This document shows positions 8,070 through 16,121 of a stretch of 33,004 nt of DNA, in pieces. Position 1 is the first letter of the stretch; the number at the start of each line of letters is the position of its first letter. Under the pieces are notes generated by a model. That model had not been told where the DNA came from. It worked only from the letters and a program-made list of their open reading frames with translations, and did not search any database. Source of the stretch: Betaproteobacteria bacterium HGW-Betaproteobacteria-16 (GTDB taxonomy: Bacteria; Pseudomonadota; Gammaproteobacteria; Burkholderiales; Burkholderiaceae_C); assembly GCA_002840835.1 (NCBI GenBank), contig PHCQ01000057.1, forward strand, positions 1 through 33,004, read 5' to 3'. The translations under genes and the position numbers were made by a program.

Positions 8070-9053
8070 CTACTTCACAGCTTCAATCCGCTTCATCAGA
8101 TCGGTGAAGCGCGCGCCGTACTTGGCCCGCACCGGCGCGGTGGCTTCAAAGAAGGGCTTGTTGTCGATGTTGATGAATTCCACGCCCGCAGCCTTGAGCT
8201 TGGCCGAGTACTCGGTCACGCTCTTGTCCCACAAGGCGCGCTGCTCCAGCTGGGCTTCCTTCGCCACCTTCTTCACCAGGGCCTGATCGGCCGCATTGAG
8301 CTTGTCCCATGCCACCTTGGACATCACCAGGATTTCCGGAATGATCAGGTGATTGGTCTGGCTGTAGTACTTGGCCGGCGTGGTGTAGTGGTTGGCGGTG
8401 AAGTAGCTCGGCGGGTTGTTCTCTGCACCGTCGATCACGCCGGTCTGCAGCGAGGTGAAGACCTCACCGTAGGCCATTGCAATGCCGTTGCCGCCCATGG
8501 CGTTCATGGTGTCCACGAACACGGGGTTGCCCATCATGCGGATCTTCTGTCCTTTGAGGTCGGCGGGGCTGCGCACCGGCTTCTTCGTGTAGAGGCTGCG
8601 CGAGCCGCCATCCATCCAGCCCAGGCCCACCAGTCGCGCGGGGCTGGCCGTCACCTTGGCGAGCAGGTCGTCGCCCACGTCGCCGTCGATCACCTTGCGC
8701 ATGTGCGCAATGTCGCGGAACACGAAGGGCATGTTGAACACGTCCACCTCGGGCACCACCGGGCCGATCACGCCCAGCGAAATGCGCGCGAGCTGGATGG
8801 CGCCCAGCTGGGTCTGTTCGACCGCTTCCTTTTCCTGTCCCAGCACGGCGCCGGCAAACATCTGCACCTTGATGCGTCCGTTGGTGGCCGCTTCAAGCTT
8901 CTTGCCCATGCTTTCGACGGCCACGACCGTGGGGTAACCAGCGGGGTGGGTGTCGTGTGCCTTGAGCACCATGTTCTGGGCCTGGGCGGTCAGGGGCAGC
9001 AGGGTGGCCAGGCCCAGGGCCAGGCTCAGGATGGTTGGGCGATGTGTGCTCAT
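8070..9053 (-). CDS. dctP: TRAP transporter substrate-binding protein, DctP family
   Basis: This periplasmic protein captures the substrate for the DctQM permease. The ATG at 9053 gives 327 residues and is preceded at a good distance by GGAG; an upstream in-frame start would add 29 unlikely residues. Residues 1-25 form a Sec signal peptide ending LTAQA. The mature part has family features: VLKAHDTHP, the GRIKVQMFAGAVLGQE region (about 53-70), KGQKIRMMGNP (the conserved arginine that binds the substrate carboxylate), and EVFTSLQTGVIDGAENN. Its genomic setting suggests a hexuronate or aldarate ligand; the sequence does not prove it. Confidence 0.93.
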   Translation of the reverse strand: MSTHRPTILSLALGLATLLPLTAQAQNMVLKAHDTHPAGYPTVVAVESMGKKLEAATNGRIKVQMFAGAVLGQEKEAVEQTQLGAIQLARISLGVIGPVVPEVDVFNMPFVFRDIAHMRKVIDGDVGDDLLAKVTASPARLVGLGWMDGGSRSLYTKKPVRSPADLKGQKIRMMGNPVFVDTMNAMGGNGIAMAYGEVFTSLQTGVIDGAENNPPSYFTANHYTTPAKYYSQTNHLIIPEILVMSKVAWDKLNAADQALVKKVAKEAQLEQRALWDKSVTEYSAKLKAAGVEFINIDNKPFFEATAPVRAKYGARFTDLMKRIEAVK

Positions 9054-9127
9054 GTTGTCTCCGTTGGTTGAAAGAAAGCGGGGGAAAAAAAGTAAAGAGA
9101 ACGTCGAGGTGAGAGATGGCCGTTGCG

Positions 9128-10030
9128 TCAGATCACGCAAGCCGGCTCGTCCAGGCCCCTCACGCCTGGACGCAGTGCAAACACGCCACCGGCCAGCGGC
9201 TGATCCGACAGATCACCCCCCGGCCGGATGGACGTGACGAACAAGGTGTCCAGCCCGCTGCCGCCAAAGGCGCACATGGCGGGCTTCTTCACGGGCACGG
9301 GCAAAGAACGGTCGAGCCTGCCGTCCGGCGTGAAACGGTGCACCAGGCCGGCATCGTTGCCGCAGATCCAGTAGCCACCATCGGCATCCACGGCCGCGCC
9401 GTCGGGCCGGCCGGGCAGGGGCTTCATGTCGACGAACACGCGCTGGTTGCGCGGCGTGCCGGTGTCGGTGTCGTAGTCGAAGGCCCACACGGTCTGCGCG
9501 CTGGGGTGCGAGTCCGACAGGTACATGGTCCGGCCATCGGGGCTGAAGGCCATGCCGTTGGGCGTGATGAGCCCACCCTGTAACGGCCGCAACCGGCGCG
9601 TGGCCGTGAGCGCATACACGCTGCCCATGGGCGCGGCCAGCGACATGTCGGCCACCATGGTGCCGGCCAGCAGGCGGCCCTGGCGGTCGCAGCGGCCGTC
9701 GTTGAAGCGCATGCCCTCATGCGGGTGCTGCACGGAAGTGATGGCCTCGTGGGTGAGCGTGCCGTCTTCCTGTGGCGTGAGCAGCGCCACGCCGGTTTCC
9801 ATGGCCGCCACCCAGCGGCCGTGCGGCGTGGCCTCACTGCCTGCGGCCAGCGCGATGCAGCCGGTCTGCTCCGGCGTGGGCCATTGGCGCGACGCACCGG
9901 TGGTGGCGTGCCAGCACCACAGCGCACGGCCTGGGATGTCGACCCAGAACAGGCTTTGGCGCTGCGCATTCCACACAGGGCTTTCGCCCACGCCGTTGCG
10001 CACGTCGAGCAGCAATTCGGCTTGACTCAT
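9128..10030 (-). CDS. SMP-30/gluconolactonase family lactonase
   Basis: The protein is a six-bladed beta-propeller, metal-dependent lactonase of 300 residues. Likely metal ligands are visible: Glu16 in GESPVW, the Asn of RFNDGRCD, the Asn of TPNGMAFS and the Asp of GRPDGAAVD. It starts 2 bases after the uronate dehydrogenase stop, so the two are tightly coupled. Uronate dehydrogenase releases aldarolactones, so the natural role here is opening glucaro- or galactarolactone to the free aldarate before the dehydratases (inference from context). No signal peptide is seen, so it acts in the cytoplasm. Confidence 0.9.
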   Translation of the reverse strand: MSQAELLLDVRNGVGESPVWNAQRQSLFWVDIPGRALWCWHATTGASRQWPTPEQTGCIALAAGSEATPHGRWVAAMETGVALLTPQEDGTLTHEAITSVQHPHEGMRFNDGRCDRQGRLLAGTMVADMSLAAPMGSVYALTATRRLRPLQGGLITPNGMAFSPDGRTMYLSDSHPSAQTVWAFDYDTDTGTPRNQRVFVDMKPLPGRPDGAAVDADGGYWICGNDAGLVHRFTPDGRLDRSLPVPVKKPAMCAFGGSGLDTLFVTSIRPGGDLSDQPLAGGVFALRPGVRGLDEPACVI

Positions 10031-10032
10031 GA

Positions 10033-10842
10033 TCAGAAGGGCCCGGCCTTGACGAAGGCGCCGCCCTGGTAAACGGCCGCGGGGTCGTCCAGGTCAGGCG
10101 CGCTGGTGCGGGCGTAGACGGCTTCGCGGAACACGTCGGAACTGTCTTGTGGCACGTAGCCGATGTGGCGGGCGCGGCTGTTGTCCCACCAGGTCACGGC
10201 GTTGTCTGACATGCCGAAGATGATGCTGTGGCCGAGCACCGGTGTGCTCAGGCAGGCACTGATCAGGCGGTGCAGGTCGTCGAAGCTCAGCCAGGTGGCC
10301 AGCATGCGGCGGTCTTTGGGTTCGGGGAACGAGGAGCCGATGCGCACGCACGCGGTCTCGATGCCGTAGCGGTCGAAGTAGAAGCGGGAGAGGTCCTCGC
10401 CGAACGCCTTGCTCACGCCGTACAGTCCGTCGGGACGGGCGGGGTGGTCTGCGTGGATGGTTTCGCTCTGCTTGTAGAAACCCGTGACGTGGTTCGAGCT
10501 GGCGAACACCACACGCTTCACGCCGTGTTTGCGAGCCGCCTCATACAGGTTGTAGACGCCCAGAATGTTGGCCTGCAGGATGGGGCCGAACGCGGCCTCC
10601 ACCGAAATGCCGCCCAGGTGAACGATGGCGTCCACCCCTGCCACCATGGCGTCGACCTCGGCGGCGTTGGCCAGGTCGGCCAGCACGATCTCTTCGCCGT
10701 CTTGGGCCTCACCGACGCCTGACTTGTCAGACAACCTAAGGGTTTCGCAGTTGGCCTTCAAGCGATCACGCAAAGCGGTCCCCAGGCCACCCGCTGCTCC
10801 GGTGAGCAACAGCCTGTGGTGGGTTTTCATAGGGGTTTTCAT
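10033..10842 (-). CDS. udh: Uronate dehydrogenase, SDR family
   Basis: The enzyme oxidises D-galacturonate or D-glucuronate at C1 with NAD to the aldarolactone, the entry step of the oxidative pathway. The 269-residue protein has a Rossmann nucleotide motif TGAAGGLG (14-21), an acidic residue after beta-2 (LSDKS, Asp39) favouring NAD, the SSNHVTG segment (115-121), and the catalytic YGVSK (Tyr141, Lys145). The length and the SSNH and SFPEP stretches fit known uronate dehydrogenases. A second ATG four codons in is an alternative start. As the first gene of the leftward operon it faces the GntR regulator, and it carries a copy of the putative operator inside its coding sequence. Confidence 0.92.
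   Translation of the reverse strand: MKTPMKTHHRLLLTGAAGGLGTALRDRLKANCETLRLSDKSGVGEAQDGEEIVLADLANAAEVDAMVAGVDAIVHLGGISVEAAFGPILQANILGVYNLYEAARKHGVKRVVFASSNHVTGFYKQSETIHADHPARPDGLYGVSKAFGEDLSRFYFDRYGIETACVRIGSSFPEPKDRRMLATWLSFDDLHRLISACLSTPVLGHSIIFGMSDNAVTWWDNSRARHIGYVPQDSSDVFREAVYARTSAPDLDDPAAVYQGGAFVKAGPF
10724..10734. promoter_or_regulatory. Candidate FadR-type operator copy inside udh
   Basis: TTGTCAGACAA is identical in its 11-bp core to the intergenic site about 200 bp away, and both are followed by a similar CTAAG-type flank. It fits the FadR-family half-site pattern TnGTnnnACnA. Being inside codons 36-40 of udh, it could serve as a downstream roadblock or looping site. Function is inference. 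Confidence 0.45.
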
Positions 10843-10985
10843 GGATATCAGCGGTTTTTCAGAGGGATCTTGGACACGGGGCCGGGTGTTTGCTACAGTT
10901 CGCTTATGCTTCGATGTCTGTCATACGTTGTCAGACAACTAAGTGGATTGTGTGAACCGGCTCTGGCCGTGTCAAGGAAAAATCG
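10843..10985. promoter_or_regulatory. Divergent control region between udh operon and GntR regulator
   Basis: This 143-base gap must hold the promoters for both directions. It contains the palindrome at 10927-10939 and an overlapping inverted pair TGTCTG (10915-10920) / CAGACA (10932-10937). The regulator has a good ribosome-binding site AAGGA (10974-10978) seven bases before its ATG. I could not assign convincing -35/-10 boxes on either strand. Confidence 0.6.
10927..10939. promoter_or_regulatory. Palindromic operator, probable binding site of the GntR/FadR regulator
   Basis: GTTGTCAGACAAC is a 13-bp palindrome perfect except for its central base and matches the FadR-subfamily pattern TnGTnnnACnA. 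It lies 46 bases before the regulator start and 85 bases before udh, a place suited to controlling both. It is the strongest symmetric site in the gap. Confidence 0.65.
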
Positions 10986-11768
10986 ATGCTCTCAGTGAAA
11001 ACCCTAGGTGGCGATGTTTCACCCCAGGGCCTTGCCCCAAGGCCCCGGCGCCAGCGTGGCCTGGTGCCGGAAATCGTGACCGCGCTGGAGGCCGACATTC
11101 GCGAAGACCGCCTGCAGTCCGGGCAGAAACTGCCCACCGAATCCGAGCTCATGCAACGCTTCGAGGTGAGCCGCACCGTGGTGCGTGAGGCCATTTCGCG
11201 GCTGCAGGCTTCCGGCCTGGTGGAGACCCGCCACGGCATTGGCACCTTCGTGATGGCGCCCCGTGAAGTGCAGCCCACGTTCCGCATCGCGCCTGAAGAC
11301 TTCGCCACCGCGGCCGACGTGGTGTCGCTGCTGGAACTGCGCATCAGCCTGGAAAGCGAAGCCGCCAGCCTGGCCGCGCAGCGCCGCGAAGAGAGTCACC
11401 TGGAGAACATGGCCGCCGCGCTGGCCGCGTTCGAAGCTTCCATCCATGCCGACTCCGACGCCGTGCCTTCAGACTTCCAGTTCCACATGGAAGTGGCGCG
11501 CGCCACCGGCAACCGCCACTTCGCCGATCTGATGACCTACCTGGGCACCATGATCATTCCGCGCACCCGCATCAACACCGCCAACAGCGCACCCGAAGGC
11601 CGACTGGCCTACCTGGAGCGCGTGCACCACGAGCACGAGAGCATTTACCACGCCATCCGCGACCGCGACGCAGAATCCGCCCGCGCCGCCATGCGCACGC
11701 ATCTGACCAACAGCCGGGAGCGGCTGCGTCGCTCCCAGCCCAGCGATGCCGCCGCAAACCCCGCCTGA
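10986..11768 (+). CDS. GntR-family transcriptional regulator, FadR/FCD subfamily
   Basis: This is a 260-residue regulator with an N-terminal winged helix-turn-helix (about 25-92; motifs KLPTESELMQRFEVSRTVVREAI-type and GLVETRHGIGTFV) and a C-terminal all-helical FCD ligand domain. Candidate metal or ligand residues in FCD are the Asp and His of DFQFHMEVA, the HEHESIYHAI helix and the His of MRTHL. Family members in hexuronate loci repress catabolic genes until a uronate or aldarate binds. Its position facing udh and upstream of the semialdehyde dehydrogenase makes it the local controller. The effector is not determined. Confidence 0.9.
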   Translation: MLSVKTLGGDVSPQGLAPRPRRQRGLVPEIVTALEADIREDRLQSGQKLPTESELMQRFEVSRTVVREAISRLQASGLVETRHGIGTFVMAPREVQPTFRIAPEDFATAADVVSLLELRISLESEAASLAAQRREESHLENMAAALAAFEASIHADSDAVPSDFQFHMEVARATGNRHFADLMTYLGTMIIPRTRINTANSAPEGRLAYLERVHHEHESIYHAIRDRDAESARAAMRTHLTNSRERLRRSQPSDAAANPA

Positions 11769-11814
11769 ACCGCCCGATTTCCGATTTGTCATTTCCTCCA
11801 ACCGACCCTGACCC

Positions 11815-13287
11815 ATGTCCACACTCACCTCCATCAACGCCCGCACCGGCGAACCTCAGGGCAAGCCCTTGAATGCATCCACCATGGAAGACATCGATGC
11901 AGCGGCGCAAGCGGCCGCCGCCGCGGCAGACACCTGGGCCACCAGCGACGGTGCGCAGCGTGCCACCTTGTTGCGCGCCCTGGCTGATGCGCTGGAGGCC
12001 GACCGGGAAATGCTGGTGGCCCGGGCCGACCTGGAAACTGCGCTGGGACCGGTTCGCCTGAACGGTGAACTCGACCGCACCGCTTTTCAGTTGCGCCGTT
12101 TCGCCACCATCGCAGAGAGCGGCGTGCCGTTCGAGCGGCTGGACGACCCCGCCGTGGCCGGTGGCCCGCCGGTGGGCCACCCGGCCATGGTGCGCCAGCG
12201 CGTGCCGCTGGGGCCCGTGGCCATGTTTGCAGCGAGCAACTTCCCGTTTGCGTTTTCGGTGCTGGGCGGTGACACCGCCTCGGCCCTGGCGGCCGGCTGC
12301 CCGGTGGTGGTGAAGGCACACCCTGGTCACCCGGGTCTGTCGCAGCGCGTGTTCGGTCTGATCCAGCAGGTGCTCAAGGCACAGGGCCTGCCCGCTGGCC
12401 TGATCGGCATGGTGCAGGGTGCGGGCGTGGAAGTGGGGGTGGAGCTCATCCGCCACCCGCTGATTGCGGCCGGCGCCTTCACGGGTTCCACGCGCGGCGG
12501 CGCTGCGCTGCAGGCAGTGGCCAACGCACGGCCGCGCCCCATTCCTTTTTATGGCGAACTGGGTTCCATCAACCCCGTCGTTGCGTTGCCATCGGCACTG
12601 GCCGCGCGCGGCGCCGAACTGGCCACCACGCTGGCCGGTTCCATTGCCCTGGGCTGCGGCCAGTTCTGCACCAACCCTGGCCTGATCGTGCTCATCGACG
12701 GCCCCGAGTCCGATGCCTTCGTGGCGCAACTCGTCCAGGCACTGGGCACGCAGAAGCCGCACCCCATGCTCACAGCCGGCATGCGCACCGCGTTCGATGC
12801 CGGTGTGCGCCAGCAGCAGGACCTGGGCGCGCAGACGCTGGTGCAGGCCAGCGGCGAAGGCCTGGCCCCCGGCCCAAAGCTGCTGCAGGTGAATGCCCAG
12901 CGCTTCCTGGAGCGCAGCGGCCTGCACGACGAAGTGTTCGGCCCGTCCAGCCTGATCGTGCGTGCCGCCAGCGTGGCCGAGGTGCTGGCCGTGTTGAACG
13001 CGGTGGGCGGCAGCCTGACCGTCACGCTGTGGGGCGCCGATGAAGACACGCCCGACAACCGCGCCCTGGTGCGCGGCGCCACGGCCATTGCCGGGCGCGT
13101 GCTGTTCACCGGCGTGCCCACCGGCGTGGCCGTCACGGCCGCCCAGCAGCACGGCGGACCATGGCCCGCATCCACCGCCCCCATGACCACCTCGGTGGGC
13201 GACGCCGCACTGGAGCGCTTCCTGCGCCCGGTCTGCCTGCAGGACGCGCCGGCCTGGCTGCTGGCGCGCCAGGGCGTGCCGTGCTGA
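11815..13287 (+). CDS. Alpha-ketoglutaric semialdehyde dehydrogenase (2,5-dioxovalerate dehydrogenase)
   Basis: This NAD(P)-dependent aldehyde dehydrogenase has 490 residues. Catalytic residues are visible: Asn142 (SNFPF), Lys167 (VVVKAHP), Glu248 (GELGSINP) and nucleophile Cys285 (CGQFCTNPG). The GELGSINP and GQFCTNPG wording and the tail without the usual EEPF-type motif are characteristic of the KGSADH clade (AldH_KGSADH type) rather than succinate semialdehyde enzymes. It would oxidise the KdgD product to 2-oxoglutarate, ending the pathway in the TCA cycle. It follows the regulator by 46 bases on the same strand, and overlaps the start of the EamA gene. Confidence 0.92.
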   Translation: MSTLTSINARTGEPQGKPLNASTMEDIDAAAQAAAAAADTWATSDGAQRATLLRALADALEADREMLVARADLETALGPVRLNGELDRTAFQLRRFATIAESGVPFERLDDPAVAGGPPVGHPAMVRQRVPLGPVAMFAASNFPFAFSVLGGDTASALAAGCPVVVKAHPGHPGLSQRVFGLIQQVLKAQGLPAGLIGMVQGAGVEVGVELIRHPLIAAGAFTGSTRGGAALQAVANARPRPIPFYGELGSINPVVALPSALAARGAELATTLAGSIALGCGQFCTNPGLIVLIDGPESDAFVAQLVQALGTQKPHPMLTAGMRTAFDAGVRQQQDLGAQTLVQASGEGLAPGPKLLQVNAQRFLERSGLHDEVFGPSSLIVRAASVAEVLAVLNAVGGSLTVTLWGADEDTPDNRALVRGATAIAGRVLFTGVPTGVAVTAAQQHGGPWPASTAPMTTSVGDAALERFLRPVCLQDAPAWLLARQGVPC

Positions 13288-14228
13288 TCACCAGCACGCC
13301 GCCCACCGACTCCACCCCTTTCTTCAGCCGCCCGCGCAACGTGGTCCTCGTGGCCACCTTGTGCTGTCTGCTGTGGGGCAGCGCTTACCCGGCCATCAAG
13401 GGCGGCTATGCGCTGCTGGGTATCGAACGGGAAGATACGGCCGCACAGCTCGTGTTTGCCGGTTACCGCTTTGTGCTGGCCGGTCTGCTTCTGCTGGCAC
13501 TGGCGCATGCGATGGGCCGCAAGGTGTTTGCCCTCGGCGTGCGGCAATGGGGGCAGGTGGGTTTGCTCGGTGTCGCGCAAACCTCGGTGCAATACGTGTT
13601 CTTCTACGTGGGGCTGGCCCACACCACCGGCGTGAAGGGTTCCATCCTCAATGCGACCGGCACATTTTTCAGCGTGCTGATGGCGCACTGGCTGTACGCC
13701 AACGACCGCCTGAGTCGGCGCAAGGCGATTGGCTGCGCGATCGGCTTTGCCGGTGTGATGGTGGTCAACCTGCGCGGTGGTCAAAGTCTGAACGCCGACT
13801 TCACGCTGCTCGGCGAAGGCTTCATCGCTATCGCCGCGTTTGTGCTTTCAGCCGCCAGCATCTACGGCAAACGGCTTTCCCAACGCATCGATCCCATGGT
13901 CATGACGGCCTGGCAGTTGGCGATCGGCGGTGCGATGCTGCTCGTCGCAGGCCACGCCGGCGGTGGGGCATTGGGTGACTTCAACGCCACATCGGCAGCC
14001 CTGCTGGTGTACATGGCGGTGTTGTCTGCTGCGGCTTTTGCCTTGTGGGCCACGCTGCTCAAGCACAACCGGGTGGGTCAGGTCACGGTGTTCAACTTTC
14101 TGATCCCGGTGTTTGGCGCGCTGCTCTCGGCACTCTTCCTGGGTGAGGCGGTGCTGGAGTGGCGCAATGCGGCGGCGCTGGTGATGGTGTGTGGCGGTAT
14201 CTGGCTGGTGACCACCGGGCGCGGTTGA
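13281..14228 (+). CDS. EamA/DMT-superfamily permease
   Basis: This is a 315-residue membrane protein with about ten hydrophobic segments in two repeated EamA halves, a drug/metabolite transporter fold. Recognisable pieces are LLWGSAYPAIKGGY near the N-terminus, the NATGTFFSVLMAH region and FLIPVFGALLSALFLGE near the C-terminus. I chose the GTG at 13281, overlapping the dehydrogenase stop by 7 bases; the frame stays open upstream, but that would overlap the dehydrogenase gene by over 120 bases. The overlap suggests co-expression with the aldarate genes, perhaps for export of an overflow metabolite, but the substrate is unknown. Confidence 0.85.
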   Translation: MLITSTPPTDSTPFFSRPRNVVLVATLCCLLWGSAYPAIKGGYALLGIEREDTAAQLVFAGYRFVLAGLLLLALAHAMGRKVFALGVRQWGQVGLLGVAQTSVQYVFFYVGLAHTTGVKGSILNATGTFFSVLMAHWLYANDRLSRRKAIGCAIGFAGVMVVNLRGGQSLNADFTLLGEGFIAIAAFVLSAASIYGKRLSQRIDPMVMTAWQLAIGGAMLLVAGHAGGGALGDFNATSAALLVYMAVLSAAAFALWATLLKHNRVGQVTVFNFLIPVFGALLSALFLGEAVLEWRNAAALVMVCGGIWLVTTGRG

Positions 14229-14263
14229 TGGCTGGGTCGCGGGCGAACAACTGGAACGGACGC

Positions 14264-14293
14264 GGACATCCCTGGTTGTCCAGGTGCATGTCC
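14264..14293. terminator. Hairpin between the convergent EamA and rhodanese genes
   Basis: GGACAT(14264-14269) pairs with ATGTCC(14288-14293), and inside it CCTGG-TTGT-CCAGG forms a perfect 5-bp stem with a 4-base loop. The downstream sequence has only a short TTTT, so it is a weak intrinsic terminator candidate. It may serve both converging transcripts. Confidence 0.4.
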
Positions 14294-14351
14294 GGATCGT
14301 TTTCGCTGAAACCGTAAATTCGGATGTACGGATATTCAGGTCAAACCAATG

Positions 14352-14810
14352 TCAGCTCTTCTTGCCGGCACGGGTGCTGGCCTGCATGCCGCCGCTGGCC
14401 ATCCATTCGTTGTAGCCGCCATGCAGCAGGCGCACATTCTCGAAACCGTCCATGCGCAGCGCCATGGCCACCTGTCCGGCGAAGGAACTGGTGTTGCAGT
14501 ACACAAGAATGGTCTTGTCCCTGGGCAGCTTGGCACGTTGTGAAAACACCTGCCGCCACTCGATGTTCGTGGCACCCGGGATGTGGTCCTTGGTGAACTG
14601 CGCGGCATCTCGCACGTCGAGCACGAAGAGTTTCTTGTAGTCGTCAGCCGCAAGCTGTTCGGCCATGATGGTGCCGCTGTTGGCATCCGCAAAATCGAAG
14701 TAGCCCTCCAGGGCGCTGATGGTGGGCGCGTCGGCCTGGGCATGCGCAGCCAGAGGCAGGCAGGCAGCGGCAGCAAGGGCCAGGGTCAAAGTCATTCGGC
14801 GTGGGTTCAC
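14352..14810 (-). CDS. Periplasmic rhodanese-like sulfurtransferase
   Basis: This is a 152-residue single-domain rhodanese with a Sec signal peptide (residues 1-24, ending AAHA). The mature protein has the rhodanese landmarks LDVRDAAQFTKDHIPGA (64-80), the active-site cysteine Cys105 in VYCNTSSFAGQ, and HGGYNEWMASGG near the end. It would move sulfane sulfur in the periplasm. It lies 26 bases after the MFS permease gene, last in the sulfur operon. The loop after the cysteine (NTSSF) differs from thiosulfate- and CDC25-type loops I know, so its donor and acceptor are uncertain. Confidence 0.88.
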   Translation of the reverse strand: MNPRRMTLTLALAAAACLPLAAHAQADAPTISALEGYFDFADANSGTIMAEQLAADDYKKLFVLDVRDAAQFTKDHIPGATNIEWRQVFSQRAKLPRDKTILVYCNTSSFAGQVAMALRMDGFENVRLLHGGYNEWMASGGMQASTRAGKKS

Positions 14811-14836
14811 GGTTGTCTCCAGGGTGGTTGAGGAAG

Positions 14837-16114
14837 TCAGGTGGCGGGATTGAGGCGGGGGTGTGTTTCTTCACCCCAGTGAAACAGCAGGGCGCCGGAA
14901 AGCAGCATGGCCACAGCTACGAACCAGAAGGCGGTCTCGATGCCACCCCCCAGCGCGGCCGCCGCACCCAGACCGAGCGCGCCGATGCCATAGCCCAGGT
15001 CGCGCCAGAAGCGGTAGATGCCGATGGCAGAGGCGCGCCAGTTAGGATGGGCGATGTCGGCCACGGCGGCGCTCAGGTTGGGGTAGAGCATGGCCATGCC
15101 CAGTCCCGCCACAGCGGCCGAAGCGCCCCACCACCAGGCACCGGTGCCGAGCGGCATCAGGGCCACGCCCAGACCACAGATCCACATACCCCATGCGTTC
15201 AGCAGGTGCCGGCCCACGCGATCCGAAAGCCGCCCGGTGAACAGCTGCGCAGCGCCCCAGGTGAAGCCGTAGATGCCGACGATCCAGCCGATGCCCGGCA
15301 GGCTCACACCTTGCTGGTGCAGGTAGACCGGCCAGAACACCCAGACCAGCGCATCGACAAATTTTTCAACCAGGCCGGCCTGGCAGAAGGCGGCCATGCG
15401 CCGGTCGCGCCAGCTCATCAGGGCAAACATCTCTTTTGTCGAAGGATGCTCGCTGACGGCCTGGGGGTAACGGGGCCTGTGAACCGGGGCGCCGGCTGCC
15501 GGCTGGCGGTGCACCTCGTCGCGCGCCCACGGCAGGGTTTCGGTCACCGCGAACCAGGACAGCACGGTCGCCAACCCGATGACCACCATGCCGAACCAGA
15601 GCAGGCCTTCCCGTGGACCGAGCGTTGACGCCAGATAGCCGGTGGCGACACCGGCGATGGAGACGCCGACGTAGCCCGAAAACTCGTTCAGGCCGATGAC
15701 CAGGCCGCGCTGGTCTGCACGGGTGAAGTCGAGCTTGGCCGTTTGTGTCATGGACCAGGTGAGGCCCTGGTTGATGCCCAGCAGCACGGTGGCCAAAACG
15801 ACCCACGACCAACTGGGCGCCAGGTAAATGAGCGCTGGAATGGGCAGGGCCACCAGCCAGCCCAGCAGCAGCACCCGTTTGCGCCCCAGGCTTTCGGCCA
15901 GGCGACCGGCCACAAAGTTCATGGCGCCCTTGACAAAGCCAAAGGCCACCACAAAAGCCACCAGCAGCATGAACGAGCCGCGCGGCACGCCGAACTCGGT
16001 CTCCGCCAGGGCCGGTACGACGTTGCGCATCATCCCGATGGTCAGGCCCACGAGCAGCACCTGCATCAGATGCTGCAGGAACTGGCCCAGATTGGCGCGG
16101 ATGCCGAACTGCAT
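14837..16114 (-). CDS. MFS transporter in the persulfide operon
   Basis: This is a 425-residue major facilitator with about 12 membrane segments and a long cytoplasmic loop around residues 200-235. The family signature between segments 2 and 3 reads AGRLAESLGRKRVLLLG, and its repeat in the second half is TGRLSDRVGRH. The ATG at 16114 lies 7 bases after the metallo-beta-lactamase stop; an in-frame TTG ten codons earlier is less likely. Being enclosed between a persulfide dioxygenase and a rhodanese, it may export sulfite, thiosulfate or a related product, but the sequence does not show substrate. Confidence 0.85.
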   Translation of the reverse strand: MQFGIRANLGQFLQHLMQVLLVGLTIGMMRNVVPALAETEFGVPRGSFMLLVAFVVAFGFVKGAMNFVAGRLAESLGRKRVLLLGWLVALPIPALIYLAPSWSWVVLATVLLGINQGLTWSMTQTAKLDFTRADQRGLVIGLNEFSGYVGVSIAGVATGYLASTLGPREGLLWFGMVVIGLATVLSWFAVTETLPWARDEVHRQPAAGAPVHRPRYPQAVSEHPSTKEMFALMSWRDRRMAAFCQAGLVEKFVDALVWVFWPVYLHQQGVSLPGIGWIVGIYGFTWGAAQLFTGRLSDRVGRHLLNAWGMWICGLGVALMPLGTGAWWWGASAAVAGLGMAMLYPNLSAAVADIAHPNWRASAIGIYRFWRDLGYGIGALGLGAAAALGGGIETAFWFVAVAMLLSGALLFHWGEETHPRLNPAT

Positions 16115-16121
16115 CCTGGAT

